DNA from: Phycisphaerae bacterium
GTDB lineage: Bacteria > Planctomycetota > Phycisphaerae > UBA1845 > PWPN01
DNA: 64,000 bases
Direction: 5' to 3'
Assembly (NCBI GenBank): GCA_030372985.1
Contig: JAUCQB010000110.1
Span: forward strand, 1 to 64,000
Every line of letters begins with the position of its first letter. Positions within the stretch are counted from its first letter, which is position 1. Positions 43,568-52,771 of the stretch are shown here, piece after piece. The notes under the pieces are model-generated. The model made no database searches. It saw only the letters and a list, made by a program, of their open reading frames with translations, and had not been told where the DNA came from. A program made the translations under genes and the position numbers.

Positions 43568-44278
43568 GTGAATGTCACAAGAAGCCGAGCATTGCAGGCA
43601 TCTCATACGGCCGGCGGGAACAGCAGCTTGCCAACGGCCTGCCTGGACAAGACTGCCATATGGCAGCGAGCCCTGGCGCGAACTCTGGTGTACAAGCGAG
43701 TCCCTCTGTCGATCCGCCGGAGACTGGACCGGGCGATCCTGCTGCGTCCTGAGGGGTGCGGCACGCTGGAGGCTATCGGGGCGAAGTTCAAGCTGGCCGA
43801 CAAGTATGGAGTGAGCCGGGACAACCTGCGAACCTACGCCCGCAAGCTGGAACGGGTTGCCGAACCGTACTTTGCCGGCAATCTGGCGGCGGTGGTCCTG
43901 GGCTGCATGCCGGCCTCATACCGGGCTCAAGTCACGGTCGGCAGCCAGATCATTCTGATCAGCCGCCTGGTGAAAGCTCTTACGCAAAACGAGTCCACAC
44001 TGAAGATTTCCGATCTGGTCAGGCTGTCCTCGATCCTGCGCACCGCCACCGCAACGGGAGCCGCAAGAAACGCCACGACAAAAGGTTGCGGCCGCAATGG
44101 CGAGAATCGGAGACGACTTGGCGCAAGCCCCGCATCGCCTTCCAGGCAGGCGGCCCTGGTCGAGGCGGTGAAGACGGTCTACGGTTTGGAGTACCCCGCA
44201 CCTCGGCATGGTCAGGCAGAGACGGCCGGCTCTGAGGAAACCGACGATGGCGGAGCAGGCGACGCAACGGTACGATAA
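43568..44278 (+). CDS. Hypothetical helix-turn-helix protein
   Basis: Likely start is GTG 43568 after AGGGGG (236 residues); the frame opens at 43496. Residues about 60-90 (EAIGAKFKLADKYGVSRDNL) look like a helix-turn-helix with a recognition helix in GVSRDNLRTYARKLE. A helical region follows (SQIILISRLVKALTQNESTL), then a hydrophilic C-terminal tail. The layout resembles small terminase or DUF3486-like DNA-binding proteins, but no family is certain. It lies 38 bp upstream of the RMD1-like gene. Confidence 0.5.
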   Translation: MNVTRSRALQASHTAGGNSSLPTACLDKTAIWQRALARTLVYKRVPLSIRRRLDRAILLRPEGCGTLEAIGAKFKLADKYGVSRDNLRTYARKLERVAEPYFAGNLAAVVLGCMPASYRAQVTVGSQIILISRLVKALTQNESTLKISDLVRLSSILRTATATGAARNATTKGCGRNGENRRRLGASPASPSRQAALVEAVKTVYGLEYPAPRHGQAETAGSEETDDGGAGDATVR

Positions 44279-44316
44279 AAGCTGAAGAATAAACCTTTTG
44301 CAGGATAAGGAGTTTT

Positions 44317-45081
44317 ATGTCGCAACGGGCCGACTTGCCAAACCGGATCCCCTTCTACACGGGCCAAGTGGTGTACATGTACTCATTTGACATCGCTTAT
44401 GAGCTTCCCCGCCAACCGGAAGTCAGCTTGCTGGGGCAGCCGCTGGCCCAGGTCTCCGTCGGTCCGAGCAAGCGCAGTCCTCGACAACTGGTTTTTTATC
44501 GACCCAATATGGTCAGCCTGTCACCGCAGGAACGCGTCGGGCCACACGGCCCGGTAACTGTTGAGCGGGCGGTCAAACTGCTCAGCGTCGGGGCCATCAG
44601 CATCACCGTCCGTGTGCCCTTCAAAGTGAGCCACATCGAGCAACTGGTGGACTACCACGACCTGCAGTTTGCCGATGGCTCACTGACGGAGGAGGTCCGG
44701 GAGCTGGCCGAGCAGGTCAGGAAAGAACTCACTCCTTACTGCGTGCGACCGGTGAGTCAGGTTGGCGAGGAGGAGGCTTACACGGTTTTTTGCATCCGCT
44801 CGCCTCTGGTGACCGAGGAAGGTTCACGACTCAGTGCTGAAGTCTGGCTGAAGGACCGGCGTCGGCAGTTGGCATCGATTTTGACCCAGGAAGAGGACAT
44901 GGCACTGCTGTCCGAACAGGAAGTGGAGGAAACGACGTCGCGATATTGCAGTTATTACGGTCACGACCTGACGATGGTCGACTGGGATGCGGCGATTATC
45001 ATCAATAATCCACAAGATATGGAAGAAACGCTCTACATCATGGAGTTGGCCAACGTGCAGCTCACCGAGCTGGAGGCCTAA
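44317..45081 (+). CDS. RMD1/YagE (DUF155)-family protein, N-terminal part ending at an in-frame stop
   Basis: This 254-residue product has start ATG 44317 after AAGGAG. It covers the soluble part of the RMD1/YagE family (VVYMYSFDIAYELPRQPEVS, ISITVRVPFKVSHIEQLVDY, EEDMALLSEQEVEETTSRYC) and ends NVQLTELEA-TAA. The next codons in the same frame read DRILDEAVMRSYRDLE, continuing the family without a gap. In relatives the stop position is expected to be Tyr, so one base change (TAC or TAT to TAA) could have split the gene. RMD1 relatives are membrane-linked; function unclear. Confidence 0.7.
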   Translation: MSQRADLPNRIPFYTGQVVYMYSFDIAYELPRQPEVSLLGQPLAQVSVGPSKRSPRQLVFYRPNMVSLSPQERVGPHGPVTVERAVKLLSVGAISITVRVPFKVSHIEQLVDYHDLQFADGSLTEEVRELAEQVRKELTPYCVRPVSQVGEEEAYTVFCIRSPLVTEEGSRLSAEVWLKDRRRQLASILTQEEDMALLSEQEVEETTSRYCSYYGHDLTMVDWDAAIIINNPQDMEETLYIMELANVQLTELEA

Positions 45082-45102
45082 GACCGGATTCTCGACGAGG
45101 CG

Positions 45103-45453
45103 GTGATGCGGTCGTATCGCGACCTGGAATCCGCCCGGCTTCGCGGGCGAAGCCCCGTGATGGCGGCTTTGCGGGAGATCCGCATCGATCTGGCCAGGTT
45201 GAGCGACGAGCTGTCGAATATCACCAAGTTCTTCGGCGACTGGCACCTCGCGCGCATCTACCAGATGCTTTCGGAGCGATTTCACCTGGGCGACTGGTAC
45301 CGCGTGGTGGGCGGCAAGCTCAACACGCTCGACAGCCTCTACGGCCTGCACAAACAGGACCAGACCAACCGCTGGATGCTGGTGCTCGAGGCCACGATCG
45401 TGTTGTTGTTCGTGCTTGACCTGATCGTGCTGTTCATGAGAATGGACAAGTAG
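45103..45453 (+). CDS. RMD1/YagE (DUF155)-family protein, C-terminal part
   Basis: This 116-residue continuation begins GTG 45103 or ATG 45106; GAGG just upstream could allow independent starts. It contains the family's conserved closing block (ITKFFGDWHLARIYQMLSER, YRVVGGKLNTLDSLYGLHKQ) and one membrane helix (MLVLEATIVLLFVLDLIVLF) that anchors the protein. It is in frame with the preceding gene across a single TAA. Either the two parts are made separately, the stop is read through, or the gene is broken. Confidence 0.7.
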   Translation: MMRSYRDLESARLRGRSPVMAALREIRIDLARLSDELSNITKFFGDWHLARIYQMLSERFHLGDWYRVVGGKLNTLDSLYGLHKQDQTNRWMLVLEATIVLLFVLDLIVLFMRMDK

Positions 45454-45482
45454 ACTCCTGGAACACCTCGCGGAGACAGGGC

Positions 45483-46619
45483 ATGCAGTACCGCCGTTTC
45501 GGCAAGACGGAGATGAACCTGTCGGTGCTCACGCTGGGGCTCATGCGTTACATGAGCAAGGACCCGGAGCAGAGCGCCGCGGTCGTGCGGCGAGCGGTGT
45601 CGTCGGGCATCAATCACCTGGAGACTGCCCGCGGCTACGGCGAGAGTGAGGAACTGCTCGGCCATGCTCTCAAGCGCATCGACCGGAAGAAAGTCTTCAT
45701 CACCACAAAGGTCGGGGTGTGCAAGACCTACGACGATTTCATGAAGCATTTCGAGACCAGCATGAGCAAGATGGGCATCGACGTGCTGGACAACCTCGAC
45801 GTCCACGGCATCAACAACGAGGACAAGTTCCGGATGGCCATGGATGAGAACGGCACCATGAAGGCCTGTCGCAGGCTGCTGGACTCAGGCGCCGTGCGGC
45901 ACATCGGCTTTTCCACCCACGGCAAGACCGACCTTCTGCTCAAGACGGTTAACACGGAGTTCTTCGAATCGATCAATCTCCACTACTACTGGTTCTACCA
46001 GGCACACGCGCCGGCGGTCGCCCGTGCGGCCGAGCTGGACATGGGGGTGCTGATCATCAGTCCCAACGAGAAGGGTGGCATGCTGTTCAAGCCGTCGGAG
46101 GTCCTGACAAGACTCTCAGCACCTTTCCACCCGATGAACCTGAACAAGCGGTGGCTGCTGAGCGATCCCCGGATCCACACGCTGTCGCTGGGGCCGGCGG
46201 TTGCCGATGAGCTCGATGCCCACATGGCGGTGGCCGACGACGCCCGACCATTGACCGAGCAGGAAAAGGCTGCGCTTGACCGGTGGGACCGGACGATCCG
46301 CGAGAAGCTGGGGGCCGACTTCTGCACCCAGTGTGGCCGGTGCCTGCCCTGTCCGGAGTTCATCGACATCCCGGAGATTCTGCGTCTGCGCAACGTAGCG
46401 GTCGGTCTGGGGATGAACGATTACGGGAGCTTCCGCTACAACCTGCTGGACGGGAGCAACGACTGGTTCCACGGCTGGCCTGGAAGCCATTGCACCAAAT
46501 GCGGCGAATGCCTGCCCCGTTGCCCCGAGAAGCTGGACATCCCCTGCCTGCTGTTCGACGCCCACAGGCGGCTCAAGACGGGTATCGGGCGGAGGCTGTG
46601 GCAGAGACTCGTTCGCTAG
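45483..46619 (+). CDS. Aldo/keto reductase with C-terminal 4Fe-4S clusters
   Basis: This 378-residue protein has an AKR TIM barrel (residues 1-270) with LETARGYGESEELLG, VFITTKVGV and LDNLDVHGI, giving the Tyr, Lys and His of the AKR tetrad. The usual Asp appears as Glu in HLETARGYG. The C-terminus carries two Cys clusters, CTQCGRCLPCPEF and CTKCGECLPRCPEKLDIPC, matching the ferredoxin-fused branch. It probably reduces or oxidises a carbonyl substrate with iron-sulphur electron transfer. It follows the RMD1-like gene by 29 bp on the same strand. Confidence 0.88.
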   Translation: MQYRRFGKTEMNLSVLTLGLMRYMSKDPEQSAAVVRRAVSSGINHLETARGYGESEELLGHALKRIDRKKVFITTKVGVCKTYDDFMKHFETSMSKMGIDVLDNLDVHGINNEDKFRMAMDENGTMKACRRLLDSGAVRHIGFSTHGKTDLLLKTVNTEFFESINLHYYWFYQAHAPAVARAAELDMGVLIISPNEKGGMLFKPSEVLTRLSAPFHPMNLNKRWLLSDPRIHTLSLGPAVADELDAHMAVADDARPLTEQEKAALDRWDRTIREKLGADFCTQCGRCLPCPEFIDIPEILRLRNVAVGLGMNDYGSFRYNLLDGSNDWFHGWPGSHCTKCGECLPRCPEKLDIPCLLFDAHRRLKTGIGRRLWQRLVR

Positions 46620-46843
46620 GGACGGAATAGGACCTCGGCCCAGGGTAGTCCGGCGAAGGCTTCTTTGGGCTCCGGCCGCTCATCGCCTGCATCTCGGCCC
46701 GGTGTCTTCTCGCAATTGTGCCACCAAGTGCCGATAAATCGGCTATAATAGTGAAAGGATGCCCGTTTATCTCCGTCCGCCCTCAGCCTTGTGCCGATAC
46801 CAGGAGGGTGTCACAGGCTACCGGCGCCGCCGGGAGGTGGAAC

Positions 46844-48250
46844 ATGAGACGAGACGCTTACGGACTCGCGCTGCTGACGGTGCTTCTGTCCGCAGGCCAT
46901 GCGATGGGGCAGTCGGCCATCGCGCAGCAGAACAGTGCGGTGAACCAAGTGCCTCAGGGGATGCAGCGGTATGATCAACGTTGGCTGAACGTGGGCAGCG
47001 GCCACAGCTCGATCGGGCTGGAAAGCACGCCGCATTCGTTGGACCTGCGTTTTCCACAGAGTTCGGGCATGCCTCGGCCCACCTACGGATTCCGGCCCGA
47101 CCCCTTGCACACGTACGTTCCGCCGAGCAGCGCCCAGCGAGGCCCACTCCAGGACCGGTTCGCCCTGCCCAGAGCGATGCAACCGCCGGCCAGCGTGTAT
47201 CAGGCCCCCGCAGGCCAGACACGTTTCATGGTGGATTACGCCGGCCCGGCAGCGGTTCCGCAGCAGGGACGGCCTCAGAGTCCGGTGATCGAGCCGGTCA
47301 GCCCGATCCAGATCAACCCGGTGGGTCCTGCTAAGCCGCTGGACCGCAGCCTGACTCCCTATCCGCAGGGGACAACGCCCGGCGGAGGGACTCCGGTCTT
47401 GCAACTCCCGCGGTTGCCCTGGGAAAACCCGGCCGAGCCAGGCCCCGAGACCACCACGCCGCAACCCGGCGCCAAGCTACTGGGGGCACCGGCGCCGTTG
47501 GCGCTGCCTCGCGGCGGCGAAGGCAATCTCAGATTGCCGCCGGGCACAGGATCTCCGCTGGATCTGATTCTGCAGGGAGGCCCCGGGCAGGCGGTTGAAC
47601 CGCGACCCGAGGTGCTCTCAGGCAGCCTGCTGCGCCCGATCGCAACACCGCCGGAACCGACCGAGCCGCAGGCGGCGGGCGGCGTTCAGACACCGGCGAT
47701 GACGCCGGTTCCGCCCCCGCCGGAGATGGCGACGGCCGCGACGCTCAGCGCGGTCGCCCGCAAGCATCTTGAGAAAGCTGAAGCCCATCTGAAAGCGGGT
47801 GAGTATGCGAAGGCGGCCACCAGTTACGACCTGGCCCGCGTGGTCGCCCCGAAAAGCCCCGTTCCGCATCTGGGTCGCGCCGTCGCACTGCTGGGTGCCG
47901 GCGAATACAACAGCGCCGCGAACAGTCTCTTGATGGCCGTAGCGCTGTCACCGGAGCCGGCCACATTCCGACAGGATTTCGACAACCTGCTGCCCGACCG
48001 CACGCTGGTGAAGGAAAGAATCAAGGACCTGAAGGCCGACCTGGCCCGATTTGATGATTTCCGCCTTCGTTTCCTGCTGGGTTACGCCGAATACTGCGGC
48101 GGCGACGAGACAGTCGGCATGATCGACATGACGCAGGCGGTGCACAAGATGCCCCCCGAACGCACGGCGGCTCGCAGTCTCCTGGATGCTCTTCGGAAAG
48201 ACCAGTTGCGCCGGTCGGCCACGACGACTGCCCCGGCCTCGGGGCGGTAA
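46844..48250 (+). CDS. Secreted proline-rich TPR protein
   Basis: This 468-residue protein starts at ATG 46844 after GGGAGGTGG. A signal peptide covers about 1-21 (YGLALLTVLLSAGHAMGQ). A long Pro/Gly/Gln-rich region spans about 60-300. The C-terminal 170 residues form helical repeats (KHLEKAEAHLKAGEYAKAAT, AVALLGAGEYNSAANSLLMA). Layout is shared with the gene at 37749. A TATAAT at 46742-46747 may be its promoter. Function unknown; probably envelope-associated. Confidence 0.7.
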   Translation: MRRDAYGLALLTVLLSAGHAMGQSAIAQQNSAVNQVPQGMQRYDQRWLNVGSGHSSIGLESTPHSLDLRFPQSSGMPRPTYGFRPDPLHTYVPPSSAQRGPLQDRFALPRAMQPPASVYQAPAGQTRFMVDYAGPAAVPQQGRPQSPVIEPVSPIQINPVGPAKPLDRSLTPYPQGTTPGGGTPVLQLPRLPWENPAEPGPETTTPQPGAKLLGAPAPLALPRGGEGNLRLPPGTGSPLDLILQGGPGQAVEPRPEVLSGSLLRPIATPPEPTEPQAAGGVQTPAMTPVPPPPEMATAATLSAVARKHLEKAEAHLKAGEYAKAATSYDLARVVAPKSPVPHLGRAVALLGAGEYNSAANSLLMAVALSPEPATFRQDFDNLLPDRTLVKERIKDLKADLARFDDFRLRFLLGYAEYCGGDETVGMIDMTQAVHKMPPERTAARSLLDALRKDQLRRSATTTAPASGR

Positions 48251-48421
48251 GTCTCATGTTGACGCTGCCTGCGCCGGGCGTTGAAGACGATTCCGCCTGG
48301 CGCGTCACGTTCCCTCTCGCCAGCTTCCCCCGGTTTACCGACTTGCCCGACGCAAGCCGATGATGCATACTGCCGGGATGTGCAGTTGGAGTTTGCCGCA
48401 CGAGCATCGGGGCTAAACGAT

Positions 48422-49690
48422 ATGGTGATCTCGCACGTTTCGACAGGTGCGCCGCTCGGCGATTCGCAGATCCGTTCGGTTATTGAGCAGCTTCTTGTTG
48501 TGCGTCCGCTCGATGGGCGGCGGGTTCTGGCGATTATCCCCGATCATTCGCGCAGCGGGCCGACGGGCACCTTCTTCCGGCTGATTTCCGAGACGCTCGG
48601 GAAACGCGCGAAGCAGCTTGATTTTCTGATCGCTTTGGGTACGCACGCCCCGATGAGTGACGAGAAGATTGCCGGGTTGCTGCAGATGACCACCGCGGAC
48701 CGGCTCGCGAAGTTCACGAAGATCGGGGTTTACAATCATCGCTGGAACGACCCGTCGGCCCTCAGGCAGGTCGGCACGCTGAGCCGCGGCCAGGTTGAGG
48801 AACTGTCCAACGGAATGCTCAGCCTGGACGTGCCGGTGCTGCTGAACAAGATGGTCTTTGACTACGACCACCTGTTGATCTGCGGGCCGATCTTTCCGCA
48901 CGAGGTGGTCGGCTTCTCCGGCGGGCACAAGTACTTGTTCCCCGGCATCGCCGCACCGCAGATCATCAACTTCACGCACTGGCTGGGGGCGCTGATCACC
49001 AACCCGGTGATCAACGGTACACGGAACACACCCGTGCGGGCGGCCATCGAGGCGGCCGCGGACATGGTGCCGATCGAACGCAGCCTGATCGGCTACGTGG
49101 TCGAAGGGCGTGATGCCCGAGGCGTGTTCGCCGGGCCGGTCCGTGAGGCGTGGCACGCGGCCACGGAGCTGTCGGAAAAGCTGCAGATCGTTTACCGCGA
49201 GAAGCCCTACCATACGGTGCTGTCGTGCGCCCCGACGATGTATGACGACATCTGGACGGCGGGCAAGTGCATGTACAAACTCGAACCGGTGGTGGCCGAC
49301 GGCGGCACGCTGATCATCCACGGGCCGCATATCGGCGAGGTCTCGTATTCGCACGGCCAGGTGCTCGACCAGGTCGGCTACCATGTTCGCGACTACTTCG
49401 TGAAGCAGTGGGACCGGTTCAAGGAGTTTCCCTGGGGGGTGCTGGCCCACAGCACGCACGTGAAAGGCGTCGGCCAATACGAAGGCGGCAAGGAGTCGCC
49501 TCGCGTCAATGTGGTTCTTGCCACACGCATCCCGGAGCAGCGCTGCCGCCGGATCAACCTCGGCTACGTGGATCCGGATTCGATCAACCCGGCCGAGTAT
49601 ACAGGGCGTGAGGATGAAGGAGTGCTCCAGGTGCCCGAGGCGGGGGAAATCCTGTATCGGCTGAGGGATATGAGCAAGTTCGGAGAATAG
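48422..49690 (+). CDS. LarA-like nickel-dependent racemase family protein
   Basis: About 422 residues from ATG 48422 (MVISHVSTGAPLGD); the frame opens at 48281 but that leader is poor. LAIIPDHSRSGPTGTFF and LIALGTHAPMSDEK match the LarA N-terminal domain, while GPIFPHEVVGFSGGHKYLFP gives the His-rich cofactor region. LarA enzymes use a nickel-pincer nucleotide to racemise 2-hydroxy acids. The cofactor genes larB, larC and larE are not in the window. The substrate is not known; the branch is the DUF2088 type. Confidence 0.8.
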   Translation: MVISHVSTGAPLGDSQIRSVIEQLLVVRPLDGRRVLAIIPDHSRSGPTGTFFRLISETLGKRAKQLDFLIALGTHAPMSDEKIAGLLQMTTADRLAKFTKIGVYNHRWNDPSALRQVGTLSRGQVEELSNGMLSLDVPVLLNKMVFDYDHLLICGPIFPHEVVGFSGGHKYLFPGIAAPQIINFTHWLGALITNPVINGTRNTPVRAAIEAAADMVPIERSLIGYVVEGRDARGVFAGPVREAWHAATELSEKLQIVYREKPYHTVLSCAPTMYDDIWTAGKCMYKLEPVVADGGTLIIHGPHIGEVSYSHGQVLDQVGYHVRDYFVKQWDRFKEFPWGVLAHSTHVKGVGQYEGGKESPRVNVVLATRIPEQRCRRINLGYVDPDSINPAEYTGREDEGVLQVPEAGEILYRLRDMSKFGE

Positions 49691-49734
49691 GGTTCCCACC
49701 TTCGCCAAGGCTGCGGCGGGCAGGCAGGGTTCAG

Positions 49735-49773
49735 TGAGGAAGGATGAAGGCGGAAGACTGAAGGATGAATGAA
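49735..49773. repeat. 7-base-period tract, word GGATGAA
   Basis: GAAGGAT GAAGGCG GAAGACT GAAGGAT GAATGAA in the gap after the LarA-like gene. Same word as at 15624, 53717 and 53789. Confidence 0.7.
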
Positions 49774-49918
49774 AGGCAGGGGATACCGTGATTTCGTCAT
49801 CGCACCGCCCCCGCCATTCGTCGTTTCGTTTACCCTGACACACGGGCTTGCGACCAGGCAAGAAGATGCCTGAAACAAACCGGCGGGAGGCGTGACTACG
49901 GTCCTGGAGGTACGCTTT

Positions 49919-50140
49919 ATGCTCGCTGCCTTTTCGAGCACCAACTGGCCGAGCGTCGATCAACTCGCAATCCTCGGGGCCTTCTCCATACCGATCGTGA
50001 TCATCGTCGGCGGGCTCTGGTACAAGATCCGAAAGATGGTGTCTGAGAACGACCTCAAACGCACGATGGTCGAGCGCGGGATGTCGGTTGAAGAAATCGA
50101 GCGGGTTCTGGCCGCCCACACGCCGGATGGCAAAGGGTGA
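49919..50140 (+). CDS. 73-aa membrane peptide
   Basis: ATG 49919 (MLAAFSSTNWPS) follows GGAGG by eight bases. One membrane helix (LAILGAFSIPIVIIVGGLWY) precedes a charged helix (ENDLKRTMVERGMSVEEIER). The layout, a short periplasmic end, one helix and a cytoplasmic helix, resembles PspB-like small proteins, but no family is certain. It stands alone between convergent genes. Confidence 0.6.
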   Translation: MLAAFSSTNWPSVDQLAILGAFSIPIVIIVGGLWYKIRKMVSENDLKRTMVERGMSVEEIERVLAAHTPDGKG

Positions 50141-50324
50141 AGCCGTTGGGTCTTTCCGGTGCGGCCTTCGCGGAATGCTGAACCCTGATGCCTGAACCCC
50201 CAGTTACATAAGAATCCCCGCAGGCGTGCAGAGAAGCATGTCTGGATCGGGCGTTTTGTGCCGAATCACCGCTGTTTCCGGAGTTCACTGGTGGTGAGAG
50301 CCATCCGCGACGGCAAAACACGGC

Positions 50325-50358
50325 CATTCTCAATTCCACATCCACAATTCCGCGTTCC
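50325..50358. repeat. 7-base-period tract, word CATTCNN/AATTCNN
   Basis: CATTCTC AATTCCA CATCCAC AATTCCG CGTTCCC, just beyond the stop of the cyclase-like gene. Same word as at 35448-35490. Confidence 0.7.
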
Positions 50359-50396
50359 CCGGCGTTGCCGTGTGCAACGCTGGCGGTGAGCCCTGG

Positions 50397-51686
50397 CTAC
50401 ATCAGCCAGCGTTCGGGGGTGAGGCCTTCGAACATTTCGACCTCGGCCACCGAACCGTCGGCCTGCGGATCGCGGCGCGTGTTACAGAAGACCGTGATGG
50501 CCGCGTCCTGGGAAACGACAAATGCAATGGCCCCGGGCAAGGCCTTGCAGAAGTGGTAGGCCGAGCGGTGGCGCATGCCGAAGTCCAGGAGGGGCTTGGG
50601 TACCGGGATGCCGACGGGATCGGGATGCCAACCGAAGTGGATGACCTCATCGGTTGTCGGCGGCGAGCTCAAGGTGATCTCCGCGCCGAAACCGATGACC
50701 TGCAACTCGCGATTCAGCACCACCGCCCCGTCGACGGAACTGAGTGCGGCCAGCAGGTTCTGCGCCCGGACCAGGCCTCGCTGAAGACAGTGGGCGTCAT
50801 CCAGGGCGGTCGTTTCGATTTCTTTGCCCGCGTACAAGTAATGGGACAGTTTCGGCTCGACGGTCATGCGGGCCTTGAGCGTATCGACCAGCACGTCCGA
50901 GTCGAGCCGGTACTTGATTCGCAGCGGCAGACCGGCGACGGACAGACCGGGCGCTATCAGGAAAGTCCCCCCGCGGTGAGCCTCGCAGACCTCGCTGAGA
51001 ATACTTTGCCAGACCTGGCCAAGCAGTGCCGCAGAGATCGTCTGATCGCCCAGCCGTCCTTCGGAGGTTGCCTCGCGGTACCAGTGGCGTACATACTTGA
51101 TCCGGTGCACCGGAAACGGACAGCGGATGCGCCCGTGTCGCAATTCGATGGGAAAGCCGAGCGTTTGTACGAGCACTGACCCCGGCCCCAGGACCGAGAC
51201 CGTCCATTCATAGTGTTTGACGAACAGCCCGAGCAGGTCCTCCCAGCGGGGACGCTTGGGGGCATGCTCCGAAGGCGACAGCGTCGGGTCACGGATGCCC
51301 AGGATATCGAGTTGATCGGAATCGGCGGAACGAGGCACGACGACGATGGCGCGGTGGGCCGAGTCAACCGTCGGTGCGATTTTGACCAGTTCGGTCGTGT
51401 TGTAGGCCAAGGGGGCGTCAAACCGCACCGACAGTTGCCTGGGCGAATCAGACAAGAAGGCCCGAAACCGCACGGGGCGACGTTCCTCGGTGCGCAGGCT
51501 GGCCTGGAAAGCCGGGTTGACGAGGGCGGCCAATTGAGCCTTCGAGCGGGGATGGAATACATCCGCCGACATTTCCTGCGCGGCGTTGTATTCCGCCCAA
51601 TGCCAGAGCACATCGACGAGGTGCTCGGGATAGGCTGATCCGTCGGGCGGGAACTGGTACCGGAACTCGTGATATGCCCGTGCCAT
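50397..51686 (-). CDS. Diadenylate-cyclase-like (DAC domain) protein
   Basis: In this 429-residue protein, residues about 320-405 match the DAC (DisA_N) fold: VDGAVVLNRELQVIGFGAEI holds the DGA motif, and LLDFGMRHRSAYHFCKALPG holds the RHR(S/A) motif, followed by AIAFVVSQDAAITVF. These are the substrate-binding motifs of enzymes that join two ATP into cyclic di-AMP. The N-terminal 310 residues are a separate region without a recognised domain. It is neither DisA (no DNA-binding helices) nor CdaA (no membrane helices). Activity is inferred. Confidence 0.7.
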   Translation of the reverse strand: MARAYHEFRYQFPPDGSAYPEHLVDVLWHWAEYNAAQEMSADVFHPRSKAQLAALVNPAFQASLRTEERRPVRFRAFLSDSPRQLSVRFDAPLAYNTTELVKIAPTVDSAHRAIVVVPRSADSDQLDILGIRDPTLSPSEHAPKRPRWEDLLGLFVKHYEWTVSVLGPGSVLVQTLGFPIELRHGRIRCPFPVHRIKYVRHWYREATSEGRLGDQTISAALLGQVWQSILSEVCEAHRGGTFLIAPGLSVAGLPLRIKYRLDSDVLVDTLKARMTVEPKLSHYLYAGKEIETTALDDAHCLQRGLVRAQNLLAALSSVDGAVVLNRELQVIGFGAEITLSSPPTTDEVIHFGWHPDPVGIPVPKPLLDFGMRHRSAYHFCKALPGAIAFVVSQDAAITVFCNTRRDPQADGSVAEVEMFEGLTPERWLM

Positions 51687-51829
51687 TCGGGTGGCTCCGT
51701 TCTACTTGCTTCAAACAAAGAGAGGGACAGTCTTCGTTTCGCCGAATCGAACGGCCCATGCCGGACTCACAGACTCTTGCGAACAGCCCATCTCGGTACG
51801 AGATGGTGACCATCCCGAACACGTTTTCA

Positions 51830-52771
51830 TTAAGCCGACCATGCGTCGACGCACTGCGCAACGCCCTCCTCCAGGCCGGTAAAGGGTTCGGTGTATCCGG
51901 CGTCGCGCAGGTCGGACAGATCTGCTTCGGTGAAGCTCTGGTACTTGCCCTGCAACTCTTTTGGAAAGGGGATGTATTCGATGGTGCCGCCGCCTCTGAG
52001 GCTGATGAGGATCCGTGCGATGTCGTTAAAGCTGCGGCTGCGGCCGGTACCGACGTTGACGATCGCTTTGCGGACCGGGGCCTCGGCGAAGAACAGATTG
52101 ACCTTGACCACGTCGCCGACAAACACGAAATCGCGTCGCTGCTCGCCGTTGCCAAAACCGGCGGTTCCTTCAAACAAACGGGCCTTGCCGGTCTGACAGA
52201 GCTGACGGTGAAGCTGGTACACCATGGAGGCCATGCGGCCCTTGTGGGCCTCGTTGGGGCCGTAGACGTTGAAGTACCGCAGGCCCACGACCGTGCTGTC
52301 GGCGGCGGGAAGCAGGTGGCGAACATGCTGGTCGAAGGCCAGCTTGGAGTAACCGTAGATGTTCAGCGGCCGCTCGTTGAGGGGGTCGATCCGGGTTTCC
52401 GAACTGGCCCCGTAGGTGGCCGCACTGGAGGCATAGACAAACGACACACGGCAGGTCAGGGCGAACTGGAGCAGGGCCTTGGAAAACGCAAAGTTGTTGT
52501 CCATCATGTAGCGGCCGTCGGTCTCCATGGTATCGGTGCAGGCGCCCTGATGGAAGATGGCCCTGACCGAGGCCGCGAACGTGCCGGCGTCGAGCTGCCT
52601 GCGAAGCTCGCTGCGGTCCAGGTAGTCGGCGATTCGACAGTCGGCCAGGTTGGCGAAGCGCGAGCACTGGGTCAGATCGTCAACCACGATGATGTCAGTG
52701 ATCCCCCGGTCGTTGAGGGCCCGCACGATGTGGCTGCCGATGAAACCCGCTCCGCCGGTGACCAAGTACAT
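51830..52771 (-). CDS. hldD: ADP-L-glycero-D-manno-heptose 6-epimerase
   Basis: This 313-residue short-chain epimerase makes the heptose precursor of lipopolysaccharide core. LVTGGAGFIGSHIVRAL is the NADP-binding motif. IFHQGACTDTMETDGRYMMD is typical of the RfaD/HldD branch. YGYSKLAFDQHVR gives the catalytic Tyr and Lys, and LRYFNVYGPNEAHKGRMASM follows. Its presence implies a heptose-bearing outer-membrane glycolipid. No other hld genes are adjacent. Confidence 0.9.
   Translation of the reverse strand: MYLVTGGAGFIGSHIVRALNDRGITDIIVVDDLTQCSRFANLADCRIADYLDRSELRRQLDAGTFAASVRAIFHQGACTDTMETDGRYMMDNNFAFSKALLQFALTCRVSFVYASSAATYGASSETRIDPLNERPLNIYGYSKLAFDQHVRHLLPAADSTVVGLRYFNVYGPNEAHKGRMASMVYQLHRQLCQTGKARLFEGTAGFGNGEQRRDFVFVGDVVKVNLFFAEAPVRKAIVNVGTGRSRSFNDIARILISLRGGGTIEYIPFPKELQGKYQSFTEADLSDLRDAGYTEPFTGLEEGVAQCVDAWSA

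Noticed and set aside
43490-43575. Cobalamin riboswitch
   Set aside because: Similar short words occur but in the wrong order, without a B12 box, and the downstream gene is not related to cobalamin.
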